Made by a program: the position numbers and the translations under genes. From Brevundimonas vesicularis (lineage in GTDB: Bacteria; Pseudomonadota; Alphaproteobacteria; Caulobacterales; Caulobacteraceae), in contig NZ_JACHLJ010000004.1 of assembly GCF_014204545.1 (NCBI RefSeq), positions 148,028-212,027 of the forward strand: 64,000 nt of DNA, given 5' to 3'. Positions 34,234-44,178 of the stretch are shown one piece after another. Each line of letters starts with the position of its first letter. The first letter of the stretch is position 1. The notes under the pieces were generated by a model that worked only from the letters and a program-made list of their open reading frames with translations, searched no databases and was not told where the DNA came from.

Positions 34234-34286
34234 CTCGTCTTGCAATGGCGGCGCTCTTCACGTAGAAGCCGCGCCTTCGCGTACCG

Positions 34287-34325
34287 AACCGCCAGGCGAA
34301 CAGGCATGCCTGGGCGGTTCTTAAA
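34287..34325 (+). promoter_or_regulatory. Hairpin in the rpmI-rplT leader, possible attenuator
   Basis: AACCGCCAGGC (34287-34297) pairs with GCCTGGGCGGTT (34308-34319) and is followed by CTTAAA. It lies about 75 bases before the rpmI ribosome site. L20 autoregulates this operon in several bacteria through leader structures, so a control role is plausible. It could also be the terminator of the MFS gene. Confidence 0.45.
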
Positions 34326-34395
34326 CTCTGAGGAAACACCGCACGACGGGCTCAAGCAGCTCGAAGAGCGGTCGCCCCTCAAAAAGGAGACTGAA

Positions 34396-34593
34396 ATGCC
34401 GAAACTGAAGACGAAGTCGGGCGCCAAGAAGCGCTTCAAATTCACGGCCACTGGCAAGGTTAAGGCCGGCGTTGCGGGCAAGCGTCACCGCTTGATCAGC
34501 CACAACTCGAAATACATCCGCCAGAACCGCGGCACCTCGGTCATGGCCGACGCCGACGCCAAGAAGATCAAATCCTACATGCCGTACGCCTGA
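34396..34593 (+). CDS. rpmI: Ribosomal protein bL35
   Basis: 65 residues from ATG 34396, with AAGGAG seven bases upstream. The sequence [15 protein letters not shown] and the [15 protein letters not shown] region are typical of L35. It is a basic 50S subunit protein. rplT follows after 55 bp on the same message. Confidence 0.97.
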   Translation: MPKLKTKSGAKKRFKFTATGKVKAGVAGKRHRLISHNSKYIRQNRGTSVMADADAKKIKSYMPYA

Positions 34594-34648
34594 TCGGCGC
34601 GCGCTGTACGACTGATCTCCATCCCAAAGAATTTGAAGGAATAGCGAC

Positions 34649-35002
34649 ATGGCTCGCGTTAAACGTGGCGTAACCTCGCACGCCAAGCACAAGAAGGTTC
34701 TGGAGCAGGCCAAGGGCTTCTCCGGTCGCCGCAAGAATACCATCCGTACGGCCAAGGCCGCCGTCGACCGCGCCGGGCAATACGCCTATCGCGACCGTCG
34801 CGCCAAGAAGCGCAACTTCCGCGCCCTGTGGATCCAGCGCATCAACGCCGCCGCTCGTCTGGAAGGCTTCACCTACAGCCAGTTCATCAACGGCCTGAAC
34901 AAGGCCGGCATCGAACTGGACCGCAAGGTTCTGGCCGCGATCGCCGCTGACGCGACCGGCTTCAAGGCCGTCGCCGACAAGGTCCGCGCCGCCCTGGCGT
35001 AA
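34649..35002 (+). CDS. rplT: Ribosomal protein bL20
   Basis: 117 residues, the usual length, with GAAGGA before the [21 protein letters not shown], the [13 protein letters not shown] segment and [21 protein letters not shown] are diagnostic. L20 is needed early in 50S assembly and in many bacteria represses its own operon. Downstream lie a short palindromic repeat and a strong terminator. Confidence 0.98.
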   Translation: MARVKRGVTSHAKHKKVLEQAKGFSGRRKNTIRTAKAAVDRAGQYAYRDRRAKKRNFRALWIQRINAAARLEGFTYSQFINGLNKAGIELDRKVLAAIAADATGFKAVADKVRAALA

Positions 35003-35014
35003 GAGCTGCGCTCA

Positions 35015-35046
35015 AGCCGCGAGCGACCGCGTCGCGAGCGTAGCGC
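35015..35046. repeat. REP-like palindromic repeat, copy 1
   Basis: A 32-bp element 13 bases after the rplT stop, with an inner GCGAC-CGC-GTCGC hairpin. Its inverted near-copy lies at 44793-44824, after eipA. The 21-bp core is identical between the two. Confidence 0.7.
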
Positions 35047-35052
35047 ACTAAG

Positions 35053-35089
35053 AATGACGCCCGCTCCGGTTTCCGGGGCGGGCGTTCTT
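35053..35089. terminator. Terminator between rplT and the convergent sensor kinase
   Basis: GAATGACGCCCGCTCCGG pairs with CCGGGGCGGGCGTTCTTC around a short TTT loop. The symmetrical arms could end transcription from both sides: rplT from the left and the kinase gene, whose stop is at 35094, from the right. Confidence 0.8.
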
Positions 35090-35093
35090 CGTT

Positions 35094-36689
35094 TCAGGCC
35101 GCCTTGGGGACATGCGATGCCTGGCTTTGCGCCAGCACCATGCGGATGGCGTTCAGCAGGGCGTCGGGCTGGATCGGCTTTTGCGCCACCCCGTTCATGC
35201 CGGCGGCGATATAGTCCAGCTCGTCGCGCTCGTCGGCGTTCGCCGTCAGGGCCAGGATGGGCAGGGCGCTGGCCGGGCCGGGCAGGGCGCGGATGGCCCG
35301 CGTCGCGGCGACGCCGTCCATCACCGGCATCTTGATGTCCATCAGGGCAAGGTCGAACGGACGCGCGCTGACGGCGTCCACCGCCTCGCGCCCGTTCTCG
35401 GCCATCTCGCAGGTGCAGCCGAACATCTCCAGCAGCTTGCCGGCGACGAAGCGGTTGGTGGCGTTGTCGTCCACCACCAGCACATGAAGGGTCTCGTGCG
35501 GCGTCGGCTCGGCCATGGCGGGGGCTGGCGCCGCGCTCTCGGTCGCGACGCGCAGCGGCAGGCGCACCTGAAAGCGCGCGCCGCCCTGGGGCGAGGCGCC
35601 AAGCGAGATCGCGCCGCCCATCCGTTCGGCGATCTGTCGGCAGATGGCCAGGCCCAGGCCCGCGCCCGCGCCCTCGCGCCCGGCCTTTCCGGTGTTGAAG
35701 GGATCAAAGATGGTCGCGGCCGCCGCCTCGGGCACGCCGGGGCCGCTGTCGTCCACGGTGAAGATGACCTCGCCGTCGGATCGACTCTCGATCACGGCGA
35801 CGACCTCGCCCGTCTGGGTGAACTTCAGCGCATTGCCGATCAGGTTGTTCAGCAACTGCTTCAGCCGCATCCCATCGGCCTGAACGCAAGGAACGGCCAG
35901 GTCAGTGCGGATGGTCAGACCGAGCGCCTTTTCGTCGGCCCGCGCGCGCCACAGGGCGTCGATGTCGAACGCGACGGCCGACAGGTCCAGCGGCTCCTCC
36001 TCCAGCGTCAGCATGCCGGCCGAGGCGCGCGACATGTCCAGCGCGTCGGTCAGCAGCCGCAGCAGGCTTTGGCCCGAATCGATCACGGTGCGGACGTAGG
36101 GGCGCAGCTCTTCCTGCTCCAGCTTCTTGTCCATCAGGGCCGCGACGCCCAGCACGCCGTTCAGGGGCGTACGAATCTCATGGCTCATCACCGCCAGGAA
36201 CTCGGACTTGGCGCGGCTGGACGCGACGGCTTCGGCTTCCGCCACCGCCAGGTTGCGAGCCAGGGCGCTCATTTCCTCGGCCCGCTGGCGGTGCAGGGCC
36301 GCGCCGGCCTGAACCACCTGCAGCGCCGTGCCGACGCCGACGTATCGGCCGCGCGCCACTACGATGAAGCCCGTCAGCAAGGCGCCCAGTTCCGCGGCCC
36401 CGTAAGCCTGGAAGAAGGCCTCGGCGCTGGTCGCCGCCTCCGCCACCGGCGCATTGCGGTCCATCAGGCTTTCGGCGGGCTTTCGGGCATAAAGGGCGCG
36501 TCCGAACTCGGCGGCCATCCTCAGGGTGAAGGCGTTGCGTTCGATGATGCCGAGGGGCTGGCCATCATCATCGACAACGGCCAGGGCCAAGGTGTTCGGC
36601 TCGGTCTGGAACCGCTCGAACACATCGGCGCCCGGCGTGGACGGGGCCACGGGAGCGATCAAGTCGACGAAATCACCGATCAGCGGCAT
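35094..36689 (-). CDS. Hybrid sensor histidine kinase with CBS-like input and receiver domain
   Basis: 531 residues from ATG 36689 (AGGA six bases upstream). Residues 1-130 look like a CBS-type pair (LALAVVDDDGQPLGIIERN; FIVVARGRYVGVGT). A short coiled coil leads to the HisKA helix, with His170 in SHEIRTPLNG. The ATPase domain has NLIGNALKFT, DSGPGVPE and GAGAGLGLAI. The C-terminal receiver has VDDNATN and the phosphoacceptor Asp451 in LMDIKMPVMDG. There is no membrane segment, so it is cytosolic and may sense a nucleotide or metabolite. No partner regulator is adjacent. Confidence 0.88.
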   Translation of the reverse strand: MPLIGDFVDLIAPVAPSTPGADVFERFQTEPNTLALAVVDDDGQPLGIIERNAFTLRMAAEFGRALYARKPAESLMDRNAPVAEAATSAEAFFQAYGAAELGALLTGFIVVARGRYVGVGTALQVVQAGAALHRQRAEEMSALARNLAVAEAEAVASSRAKSEFLAVMSHEIRTPLNGVLGVAALMDKKLEQEELRPYVRTVIDSGQSLLRLLTDALDMSRASAGMLTLEEEPLDLSAVAFDIDALWRARADEKALGLTIRTDLAVPCVQADGMRLKQLLNNLIGNALKFTQTGEVVAVIESRSDGEVIFTVDDSGPGVPEAAAATIFDPFNTGKAGREGAGAGLGLAICRQIAERMGGAISLGASPQGGARFQVRLPLRVATESAAPAPAMAEPTPHETLHVLVVDDNATNRFVAGKLLEMFGCTCEMAENGREAVDAVSARPFDLALMDIKMPVMDGVAATRAIRALPGPASALPILALTANADERDELDYIAAGMNGVAQKPIQPDALLNAIRMVLAQSQASHVPKAA

Positions 36690-36857
36690 CAAGGTCCTCG
36701 CAAGTCCGGGGGCCTCATTAGCCGGTGATATTTAACGCCAGCTTTGCCGTTCATGAACCTTTCGCGGCGGGTTTTCGACAGTCGATCCGTGGGCGGATGG
36801 AAAGTTCCGATTGCGCGCGATATTCCCTCGCGGACGCGACTTCGATAGCCTCGCCGC

Positions 36858-37832
36858 ATGATGCGCACCCTGATCTGCGGCCTGGCTGCCGCCCTCGCCC
36901 TGATCACTCCCGCCGCCGCGCAGGACCGACGCGTCGCCGTGACCTTCGACGACCTGCCGTTCCAGGCGGACGTCGCGACCCTGTGCGATCCGGCGCGTCT
37001 GATGACGATCACCCAGGATTTCGTCGCCATGCTGAAGCCGCTGGACACGCACGGCGCAGCCTTCGTCAATGCGGGCAAGGTGTGCGAGGCCGAGCGCGCT
37101 GTGATCCTGCCGCGCGTGCTGAACGTCTGGCTGGACGCTGGTCTGGACCTGGGCAATCACACCAATACCCATCTGAACATCCATCGCACGACGGTCGAGG
37201 CCTATCTGGCCGACGTGGACGCCGGGGCGCCGATCTTGCGCGACGTGCTGGCGGCGCGAGGCCAGTCCTTGCGCTGGTTCCGCCACCCCTATCTGTTCAC
37301 CGGCGAAACGCAGGAAAAGCATGACGCCATCGCCGCCGGCTTGGCCCAGCGCGGCTATACGATCGCGCCTGTGACCCTCGACAACAACGACTGGATGTTC
37401 GCCGACGTCTATCGCAAGGCCGAGCAGATTGGCGATCAGGCGCTGATGCAGCGTATCGGCCAGGCCTATGTGGCGCATATGGCGACGGTGCTGGATTTCT
37501 TCGAACCCTACAGCGCCGAGGTGGCCGGCGGGCGTGAACCGGCGCAGGTGCTGCTGCTGCACGCAAACACTCTGAATCAGGCCTGGTATCCGCACATCCA
37601 CGCCCTGTATCTGGCCCGCGGTTATCGCTTCGTGCCGCTGGAAGAGGCGCTGGCCGATCCGATCTACGGCCATGCCGACACCTATGTCCGCGCCAACGGG
37701 ATCTCATGGCTGCATCGCTGGATGCAGACCGACGGCCGGGCCATCCGCTGGGAGCCGGAACCGCCCGCCTGGATCGTTGCGGCCAACAAGGCGCCGGCGT
37801 CGGAACTTCAGGCCATCGCATCGGCCCCTTGA
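36858..37832 (+). CDS. Exported polysaccharide deacetylase family protein
   Basis: 324 residues. Signal peptide 1-21 ends AAAQ. The NodB-type motifs are present: VTFDD (Asp31, Asp32), the metal pair in NHTNTH (His101, His105), RHPYLFTGE, and a late LLLHANTL strand carrying the catalytic His. Such enzymes remove acetyl groups from N-acetylated sugars in wall or exopolysaccharide. The substrate is unknown. It stands 41 bp before pheS on the same strand and is divergent from the hybrid kinase. Confidence 0.82.
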   Translation: MMRTLICGLAAALALITPAAAQDRRVAVTFDDLPFQADVATLCDPARLMTITQDFVAMLKPLDTHGAAFVNAGKVCEAERAVILPRVLNVWLDAGLDLGNHTNTHLNIHRTTVEAYLADVDAGAPILRDVLAARGQSLRWFRHPYLFTGETQEKHDAIAAGLAQRGYTIAPVTLDNNDWMFADVYRKAEQIGDQALMQRIGQAYVAHMATVLDFFEPYSAEVAGGREPAQVLLLHANTLNQAWYPHIHALYLARGYRFVPLEEALADPIYGHADTYVRANGISWLHRWMQTDGRAIRWEPEPPAWIVAANKAPASELQAIASAP

Positions 37833-37873
37833 AGGGTGACGAACGCGCGCGAGAACGCTAAGGCACAGCGCAA

Positions 37874-38950
37874 ATGACCGATCTCGCCACACTCGAACTC
37901 GACCTGATCAACGCCATCGGCGGCGCGGAAACCGTCGCCGCCCTGGAAGAGGTGCGCGTCGCCGCCCTGGGCAAGTCCGGCTCCGTCTCCGGCCTGCTGA
38001 AGGGCATGGGCGCCCTGAGCCCTGACGAACGCCGCGAACAGGGGCCGATGATCAACGGCCTGCGCGACCGCGTCGCCGCAGCCATCGCCGCGAAGAAGAC
38101 CGCGCTGGAAGCCGCCGAACTGGACGCCCGCCTGCTGGCCGAACGCATCGACCTGACCCTGCCGGCGCGTCCGCGCAGGAAGGGCGGGGTTCACCCCACC
38201 ATGCAGGTGATGGACGAGATGATCGCCCTGTTCGCCGAGATGGGCTTCGCCGTGGCCGAAGGTCCCGACATCGAGGACGACTTCCACAACTTCACCGCCC
38301 TGAACTTCCCGCCCAAACATCCGGCGCGGGAGATGCACGACACCTTCTTCCTGAAGCCGGACCCCGAGACGGGCGAGCGCAAGGTGCTGCGTACCCACAC
38401 GTCGCCGGTTCAGGTTCGCACCATGATGAGCCAGAAGCCGCCGATCCGCATCGTCGCGCCGGGTCGCACCTTCCGCAAGGATTCCGACGCCACCCACACG
38501 CCGATGTTCCACCAGATCGAAGGCCTGGTGATCGATCGTGACATCCACATGGGCCACCTGAAGACCACGCTTCAGACCTTCATCGCCCGCTTCTTCGAGT
38601 TGGACGCGGTCCAGGCGCGGTTCCGTCCGCACCACTTCCCCTTCACCGAGCCCTCGGCCGAGATGGACATCCGCTGCGACCGGTCGGGCGGGAAACTGGT
38701 GTTCAACACCGGCGACGACTGGCTGGAGATTCTGGGTTGCGGGATGGTGCATCCCAATGTGCTCAGGAACTGCGGCATCGACCCCGACGAATATCAGGGC
38801 TTCGCCTTCGGCATGGGCGTGGATCGGCTGGCCATGCTGAAATACGGCGTGCCCGACCTGCGCCCCATGTTCGACGCCGACACCCGCTGGCTGTCCCACT
38901 ACGGCTTCTCGGCCTTCGCCGCCCCCAACCCGGCCTCGGGCCTGAGCTGA
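37874..38950 (+). CDS. pheS: Phenylalanyl-tRNA synthetase alpha subunit
   Basis: 358 residues. An N-terminal coiled coil (1-100) is followed by the class II catalytic core: motif 1 near [10 protein letters not shown], motif 2 [18 protein letters not shown] and motif 3 [17 protein letters not shown]. It pairs with PheT to charge tRNA-Phe. Unusually, two small genes sit between it and pheT. Confidence 0.97.
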   Translation: MTDLATLELDLINAIGGAETVAALEEVRVAALGKSGSVSGLLKGMGALSPDERREQGPMINGLRDRVAAAIAAKKTALEAAELDARLLAERIDLTLPARPRRKGGVHPTMQVMDEMIALFAEMGFAVAEGPDIEDDFHNFTALNFPPKHPAREMHDTFFLKPDPETGERKVLRTHTSPVQVRTMMSQKPPIRIVAPGRTFRKDSDATHTPMFHQIEGLVIDRDIHMGHLKTTLQTFIARFFELDAVQARFRPHHFPFTEPSAEMDIRCDRSGGKLVFNTGDDWLEILGCGMVHPNVLRNCGIDPDEYQGFAFGMGVDRLAMLKYGVPDLRPMFDADTRWLSHYGFSAFAAPNPASGLS

Positions 38951-38962
38951 ACGAGTTTCAAG

Positions 38963-39376
38963 ATGACCGATCAAACTGAAACGCCGATGTCGGCCGAAGA
39001 AAAATTCGGCCGCGAACTGGTAGCCCGCACGACCTTTGAAAAGGAAGCCGTTTGGCTGCCGTCTTTGGCTGTTCACCACATGAACGCCGGCAAGACCTTC
39101 ATCGAGGACAAGACGTTCACGAACTGTCTGATCGAAGGACCAGCTGTCATGGCCGTCATGAACGGCACGACATTCGACAGCTGCAACATGGGCGTGGCGT
39201 CCAATCCGCGCACGCTGCTGCTTCAGCCCATGGGCGACATGATCGCAGGTGTCGTGGGCATGTCCAACTGCCGCTTTGTCCGCTGCCGCTTCGTTCAGGT
39301 TGGCTTTACCGGCGCCCCGGATCTGCTTGAGCAGATCGAGGCCGACCTCCTCAGCGCACGGGAGACCCAAGCATGA
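38963..39376 (+). CDS. Small pentapeptide-like protein A, inside the pheST operon
   Basis: 137 residues. After a charged N-terminus, the sequence is built of short strand repeats reminiscent of pentapeptide proteins: [30 protein letters not shown], then [17 protein letters not shown]. The next gene has the same order of blocks, so the two are paralogues. It starts 12 bp after pheS and its stop overlaps the next start (ATGA). This continuous coupling suggests co-expression with PheRS. Function unknown. Confidence 0.7.
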   Translation: MTDQTETPMSAEEKFGRELVARTTFEKEAVWLPSLAVHHMNAGKTFIEDKTFTNCLIEGPAVMAVMNGTTFDSCNMGVASNPRTLLLQPMGDMIAGVVGMSNCRFVRCRFVQVGFTGAPDLLEQIEADLLSARETQA

Positions 39377-39768
39377 GCCGGCTGCCGATCAATCGTCCGA
39401 TGAGCGTCGCCAAGTCTCTGACACAGGTGGATTTCGTCGATGTCGATATCAATCTGTACGACCTGTACACTGCGCACCAGCAGCAGGGCGCCATCGTCGG
39501 GCGAACCTTCACCGGATGCCGGCTTCAGGGCCCCGCAATCGTCTTGATCGGGCCAGGCACGACGTTCGACGAGACGAACTTTGGCGACTCGCGGGGCGGG
39601 ATGAAAAACCTGCTGCTTCAGCCTATGGGAGACAAGGCGCTGGGTACGGTGCCGATGCACAACTGCACCTTCGTAGGCTGCGAATTCTACAATGTCGGCT
39701 TCACCGGAGCCGCCGAAATTCTAGAGCAACTGGCGGCCGTTCCGACGGTGGCGGGGCCGGCGGCATGA
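39373..39768 (+). CDS. Small pentapeptide-like protein B, inside the pheST operon
   Basis: 131 residues, paralogous to the preceding gene: [30 protein letters not shown] and [17 protein letters not shown] occur in the same order and spacing, and both end with a LEQ helix. The stop overlaps the pheT start (ATGA), so all four genes from pheS to pheT form one coupled unit. No signal peptide or catalytic motif is visible. A stacked beta-helix scaffold or interaction partner is inferred. Confidence 0.7.
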   Translation: MSRLPINRPMSVAKSLTQVDFVDVDINLYDLYTAHQQQGAIVGRTFTGCRLQGPAIVLIGPGTTFDETNFGDSRGGMKNLLLQPMGDKALGTVPMHNCTFVGCEFYNVGFTGAAEILEQLAAVPTVAGPAA

Positions 39769-42188
39769 AGTTCACCCTGTCCTGGTTGAAGGACCACCTC
39801 GAAACCGAGGCGGATGTTCAGCAGATCGCCGAGGCCATGACCATGGCCGGGCTGGAGGTCGAGGAGGTGCTCGACCCCGCCGCCAAATTGGCGCCCTTCA
39901 CCGTGGCCAAGATCGTCTCGGCCGAGCGGCATCCCAACGCCGACCGGCTGCAGGTCTGCCAGGTCGAGACTGTCGACGGGATGAAGGAGATCGTCTGCGG
40001 CGCGCCGAACGCGCGGGCGGGCCTGACCACCATCTACGCCCCCATCGGCGCCTATGTGCCGGGCCTGGGCGTGACCCTGGTCGAGAAGCCGGTGCGTGGC
40101 GTGGTGTCGAACGGCATGTTGTGCTCGGCCTCCGAGCTCGAGCTGTCGGATGAGAGCGACGGCATTCAGGAACTGCCGCCGGAAATCCCTGTCGGCACGC
40201 CGGTCGCCGGTCTGTTCGGCGCCGAGCCGGTCATCGATTTCGAGGTCACGCCGAACCGGCCCGACTGGCTGGGCGTCGCCGGCATCGCCCGCGATATGGC
40301 GGCCGCTAGCGTCGGCAAGCTGAAGCATTTCGACATCGCCGTGGTGCGCGGGGCCTTCCCCTCGCCGATCAGCGTGCGGCTGGACGCGCCGGAGATGTGC
40401 CCGGTCTTCGCCGGCCGCGTCATCCGCGGCGTCAAGAACGGGCCGTCGCCGGCCTGGCTGCAGAAGCGCCTGACGGCTATCGGCCTGCGCTCCATCAACC
40501 GTCTGGTCGATGTGACCAATCTGATCGCCTACGACCGCGCTCGCCCGCTGCACGTCTATGACGTCGCCAAGCTGTCGGGGACCGCGATCGTGGTGCGGGC
40601 GGGGCAGGTTTCGGCCGCGACCGGCGAGCACGAACATCTGATCGCCCTGGACGGCAAGACCTACGCCGCGTCCGCAGCCGACTGCGTCATCGCCGACGCC
40701 GCGGGCGAGCGACCCATCGGCCTGGGCGGCGTCATGGGCGGCGAGAGCACCGGCTGCGACGAGACCACCACCGACGTCTTCCTGGAAAGCGCCTGGTTCG
40801 ACCCGCTGGTCATCGCCCAGACCGGCCGTGCGCTGGGCATCCATTCCGACGCCCAGTACCGGTTCGCGCGCGGCGTCGATCCGGTCTCGGTCACGCCGGG
40901 TCTGGAACTGGCCACGCGACTGATCCTGGACCTGTGCGGCGGCGAGCCGTCGGACATCGTCTTCGTCGGCGAACCGCCGGCGGGCCCGGCGCCCTTCGCC
41001 TTCGACCCCGCCTATGTGAAGCGCCTCAGCGGCATGGATCTGGCCGACGACCGGATCGGGACCATCCTGGGTCAGCTCGGCTTCCTGGTTCAGGCCGCGC
41101 CGGCCGGTCAATCCGAGCCCTGGCTCGTCACTCCGCCGTCGTGGCGTCGCGACGTCGAAGGTCCGGCCGATCTGGTGGAAGAGGTTGCGCGGATCGAGGG
41201 CTTCGACAGCCTGCCCGATACGCCCCTGCCCGAGGTCGCTCGCCCCGCTGGCGGCGTGCTGAGCCCCCGCCAGGCCCGCGTCCGCACCGCACGTCGCGCC
41301 CTGGCGGCCCTCGGTTACGCCGAGGCCGTCACCTGGTCCTTCACCAAACAATCGACCGCAGCCCTGTTCGGTGGCGGGGATGATCGGCTGGTGCTGGAGA
41401 ACCCCATTGCGGCCGATCTGGACTGCATGCGGCCCTCGGCCCTGCCGAACCTGGTCCAGGCGGCGGCGCGCAACGCCGCGCGCGGTTTCGCAGACGCCGC
41501 CCTGTTCGAGATCGGCCCCATCTATCTGGGTGACGGGCCGGCGGATCAGCGCACGGTCATCGCCGGCCTGGTCGCCCCGCACGCCGCCCGTCACTGGGCC
41601 GGCGCCGGTGAGGACGCTCTGTTCGCGCTCAAGGGCGACCTGACCACTTTGCTGGAAGAGATCGGCGCCCCGGTGGCCTCGCTGCAACTGGTCCAAGGCC
41701 AGAACCGCGACTGGTGGCACCCCGGCCGTTCGGCCCGGCTGCAACTGGGCCCCAAGAATGTGATGGTCGAGTTCGGCGAACTGCATCCGCGCGTTCTGAA
41801 GGCGCTGGATGCTGACGGTCCGATCCTTGCCTTCGAAATCGTGCTGGACAATGTGCCGGAGCCACGCGGCAAAAACGGCAAGGCGCGCGGGTCGGCGGAC
41901 CTGTCGGCCCTCATGCCCCTGACGCGCGACTTCGCCTTCGTGGTCGAGGACGCCAAACCGGTCGGCGATCTGGTCCGGGCCGCGACGGGCGCCGACAAGG
42001 CCCTGATCGCCGACGTGTGGGTCTTCGACGTCTATCGCGGCAAGGGCGTGGACGACGGCTTCAAGTCCGTCGCCCTGGAAGTCGTGATCCAGCCGCGCGA
42101 AGCCACCCTGACCGAAGCCGAGATCGAGGCCTTGACCGCCAAGGTCGTTGGAGCGGTCGAAAAGCAGGGCGGCAAGCTGCGGGCTTGA
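39765..42188 (+). CDS. pheT: Phenylalanyl-tRNA synthetase beta subunit
   Basis: 807 residues from ATG 39765 (frame open further upstream, but [13 protein letters not shown] is the family start). Order of domains: tRNA-binding EMAP-II-like domain (40-150), B3/B4 editing domain (about 215-380, with [10 protein letters not shown]), B5 helix-turn-helix (about 405-480), the catalytic-like core, and the C-terminal anticodon-binding FDX-ACB domain (from [12 protein letters not shown]). It is the heterotetramer partner of PheS and edits mischarged Tyr-tRNA. Confidence 0.97.
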   Translation: MKFTLSWLKDHLETEADVQQIAEAMTMAGLEVEEVLDPAAKLAPFTVAKIVSAERHPNADRLQVCQVETVDGMKEIVCGAPNARAGLTTIYAPIGAYVPGLGVTLVEKPVRGVVSNGMLCSASELELSDESDGIQELPPEIPVGTPVAGLFGAEPVIDFEVTPNRPDWLGVAGIARDMAAASVGKLKHFDIAVVRGAFPSPISVRLDAPEMCPVFAGRVIRGVKNGPSPAWLQKRLTAIGLRSINRLVDVTNLIAYDRARPLHVYDVAKLSGTAIVVRAGQVSAATGEHEHLIALDGKTYAASAADCVIADAAGERPIGLGGVMGGESTGCDETTTDVFLESAWFDPLVIAQTGRALGIHSDAQYRFARGVDPVSVTPGLELATRLILDLCGGEPSDIVFVGEPPAGPAPFAFDPAYVKRLSGMDLADDRIGTILGQLGFLVQAAPAGQSEPWLVTPPSWRRDVEGPADLVEEVARIEGFDSLPDTPLPEVARPAGGVLSPRQARVRTARRALAALGYAEAVTWSFTKQSTAALFGGGDDRLVLENPIAADLDCMRPSALPNLVQAAARNAARGFADAALFEIGPIYLGDGPADQRTVIAGLVAPHAARHWAGAGEDALFALKGDLTTLLEEIGAPVASLQLVQGQNRDWWHPGRSARLQLGPKNVMVEFGELHPRVLKALDADGPILAFEIVLDNVPEPRGKNGKARGSADLSALMPLTRDFAFVVEDAKPVGDLVRAATGADKALIADVWVFDVYRGKGVDDGFKSVALEVVIQPREATLTEAEIEALTAKVVGAVEKQGGKLRA

Positions 42189-42232
42189 GGGAGCGCAGCG
42201 CCGTCTTTCGGGCGGCGCGGGGGACATAGGCG

Positions 42233-43573
42233 ATGACGACGGAACCTCAGGCGGCCCAACCGGATCGCGGCCATCTGCTGCGCGTCCTGGGCGTGACGTT
42301 CGGCGTCGCCGTCGTGGTCGGCGGCGTCATCGGTCAGGGTATATTGCGCACCCCCGGCGTGGTCGCCGAGGGGGTTCAGAACCCCACGATCATCATCGCC
42401 CTGTGGTGCGTCGCCGGTCTGGTCGCCTGGATCGACGCCATGTCGACCGTCGAACTGGCCGCCTCGATCCGCAAGACGGGCGGCCCCTATATCTTCGCCC
42501 GTCGCGCCTTCGGGTCTTTGACCGGCCTCGCCGTCGGCGTTTGCGACTGGCTGGGCAATATGGGCGGCATCGCCTTCATCGCCGTGGTCTTCGGCGAATA
42601 TCTGCATCGCTTGGGCGTCGCGACCAGCGTGCCCATCGGCGTCCTCGCTCTGTTGATCGTGGTCGTGGTGGGCAGCGTCCAATGGCTGGGCACCAAGATC
42701 GGCGGCCGCTCGCAGGAGATCGGTAGCGCGGTCAAGGCGGCCCTGTTCACCGTGCTGATCATCGGCCTGTTCCTGGCGCCGCGCGGCGCGCCCGTGGCCA
42801 CCGAGATCGCGCCGGCGACGGCAGCGGCCCTGACCTTCGGCGGCATCGTCATGGCCCTGCGGGCGATTTCCGGCACCTATTACGGCTGGAACAGCGCCTC
42901 CTATTTCTGCGAAGAGGTCGTCGATCCGGGCCGGACGATCGCGCGGGCGACCTTCTCGGGCATCGCTGTGGTGACGGTGATCTATGTGCTGGCCAACCTG
43001 GCCTATCTGAACGTCCTGACGCCGGCCGAGATGGCCGGGTCGAACCTCGTCGCGGCGGATGCGGCCGGTCGGGTGTTCGGCGATGTCGCCGGCCCCATCG
43101 TCACGGCCATCTCGCTGGTGTCGCTGGTGACGATCATTAATGCGATGGTGATGGTGTTTCCGCGCGTCCTGTTCGCCATGGCGCGCGAGTATCATGTGTC
43201 CGCCCTGACCCGGGTCGCGGCCAACGGCACGCCGCGGCTGGCCCTGATCGCGACGGTGCTGGCGGGCGGGCTGCTGGCGACCATCGGGGTCTATGAGACC
43301 CTGCTGACCTTCTCGACGTCGCTGCTGGCGCTCATGAGCGTGCTGGTCAACGCGGCCGTCATCGTCCTGAGGGTGCGCGAGCCAAATCTGGAACGGCCTT
43401 GGAAAATGCCGTTCTATCCCCTGCCGGCGATCATCGCCCTGGCGATCAATACGACCCTGTTCGTGATCTTCGTGGTTGAGGATCCTTTGACGGCTGGAAA
43501 GGCGTTCGGAACCCTCGCCGTCCTGATCGGTCTCGCCTGGCTGGTCATCCGCCGCAAGCGCTTCCAAGCTTGA
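42233..43573 (+). CDS. Amino acid permease, APC superfamily
   Basis: 446 residues with twelve predicted helices. The APC signature lies in helix 1 (VVVGGVIGQGILRTPG), with the unwound GxGI-like centre that holds the substrate amino group. GGPYIFARRAFG precedes helix 3, and YYGWNSASYFCEEVVDPGRTI lies in helix 6 and the following loop. It imports or exchanges amino acids; the substrate is not readable. It follows pheT by 44 bp, possibly on the same message. Confidence 0.85.
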   Translation: MTTEPQAAQPDRGHLLRVLGVTFGVAVVVGGVIGQGILRTPGVVAEGVQNPTIIIALWCVAGLVAWIDAMSTVELAASIRKTGGPYIFARRAFGSLTGLAVGVCDWLGNMGGIAFIAVVFGEYLHRLGVATSVPIGVLALLIVVVVGSVQWLGTKIGGRSQEIGSAVKAALFTVLIIGLFLAPRGAPVATEIAPATAAALTFGGIVMALRAISGTYYGWNSASYFCEEVVDPGRTIARATFSGIAVVTVIYVLANLAYLNVLTPAEMAGSNLVAADAAGRVFGDVAGPIVTAISLVSLVTIINAMVMVFPRVLFAMAREYHVSALTRVAANGTPRLALIATVLAGGLLATIGVYETLLTFSTSLLALMSVLVNAAVIVLRVREPNLERPWKMPFYPLPAIIALAINTTLFVIFVVEDPLTAGKAFGTLAVLIGLAWLVIRRKRFQA

Positions 43574-43672
43574 TCGTCAAAGTCGCAGCGGCGGTGAAAA
43601 GCAGGGCGGGCTACTGCGAGCGTAAAGTTTACGGATCGAGGTGGCTTCTAAGACAGCTTGGAGGCGGTTCCG

Positions 43673-43993
43673 TTATTGATCTTGAATGACGCTGCTGGGA
43701 CGACCGTCTTGGCGCAGGCAGAAGACACCGCCGTGAGCGTCTGTCTCCCAACTATAAGCATAGCCTTTGTTGCGGATCTGGCCGACCCCGCAACGCTGCA
43801 TATTTGTCGGAAGTTGAACCCGATTGACGCGCGCATTGGGGTGGCCGGCTTTGGCGAGATCGCGCCGAGCGGTCTCAAGTCTTATCTTGCTGGGTTGATT
43901 CAACACGTATGCAAGTGAGATCGCGATAGCGATCCCGACTGGGATCGTGATCCAGCGTGACCGTGTCTGACGACGGGGCATCTCATTTATCAT
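43673..43993 (-). CDS. Small membrane-anchored hypothetical protein
   Basis: 106 residues from ATG 43993, with an in-frame ATG at 43981 as the alternative. A basic N-terminus (RRQTRSRW) is followed by one membrane helix (about 16-32) and a soluble tail with two Cys residues. A GYAYSW strand before FCLR suggests a small fold closed by a disulfide. Frames on the other strand over the same bases look less protein-like. GC is lower than in the neighbours. Function unknown. Confidence 0.45.
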   Translation of the reverse strand: MINEMPRRQTRSRWITIPVGIAIAISLAYVLNQPSKIRLETARRDLAKAGHPNARVNRVQLPTNMQRCGVGQIRNKGYAYSWETDAHGGVFCLRQDGRPSSVIQDQ

Positions 43994-44066
43994 TGATCCA
44001 GACGATAGCTGACCATGCCTTTGTGGGCCATCCGCCTCTTTGATCGCCGACGCTGGTCCTCCTCTC

Positions 44067-44083
44067 GTAAGTCCTCGTTAACC
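44067..44083 (+). promoter_or_regulatory. Candidate CtrA binding box upstream of eipA
   Basis: GTAA-N7-TTAACC matches the CtrA consensus TTAA-N7-TTAA(C) with one mismatch, centred about 100 bases before the eipA start. In Brucella abortus eipA is reported to be activated directly by CtrA, so the position makes biological sense. Confidence 0.5.
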
Positions 44084-44178
44084 TTGAAGCCGCAAGGCTG
44101 CCGCAAAGGTCGGGGACGGTGAGGCCAAGACCGGCGCGCCAGCCGGCCGTCCTCTCGTCGCCTTTCGGAGCGCCCTCC

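Noticed and set aside
39687..42227. 846-codon minus-strand frame opposite pheT
   Set aside because: A by-product of high GC and low stop frequency; it has no domain features, whereas pheT is complete on the plus strand.
43658..43918. 86-codon plus-strand frame overlapping the small membrane-anchored gene
   Set aside because: The minus-strand frame has a better membrane-anchor pattern and Cys pair; both are weak, but only one is likely real.
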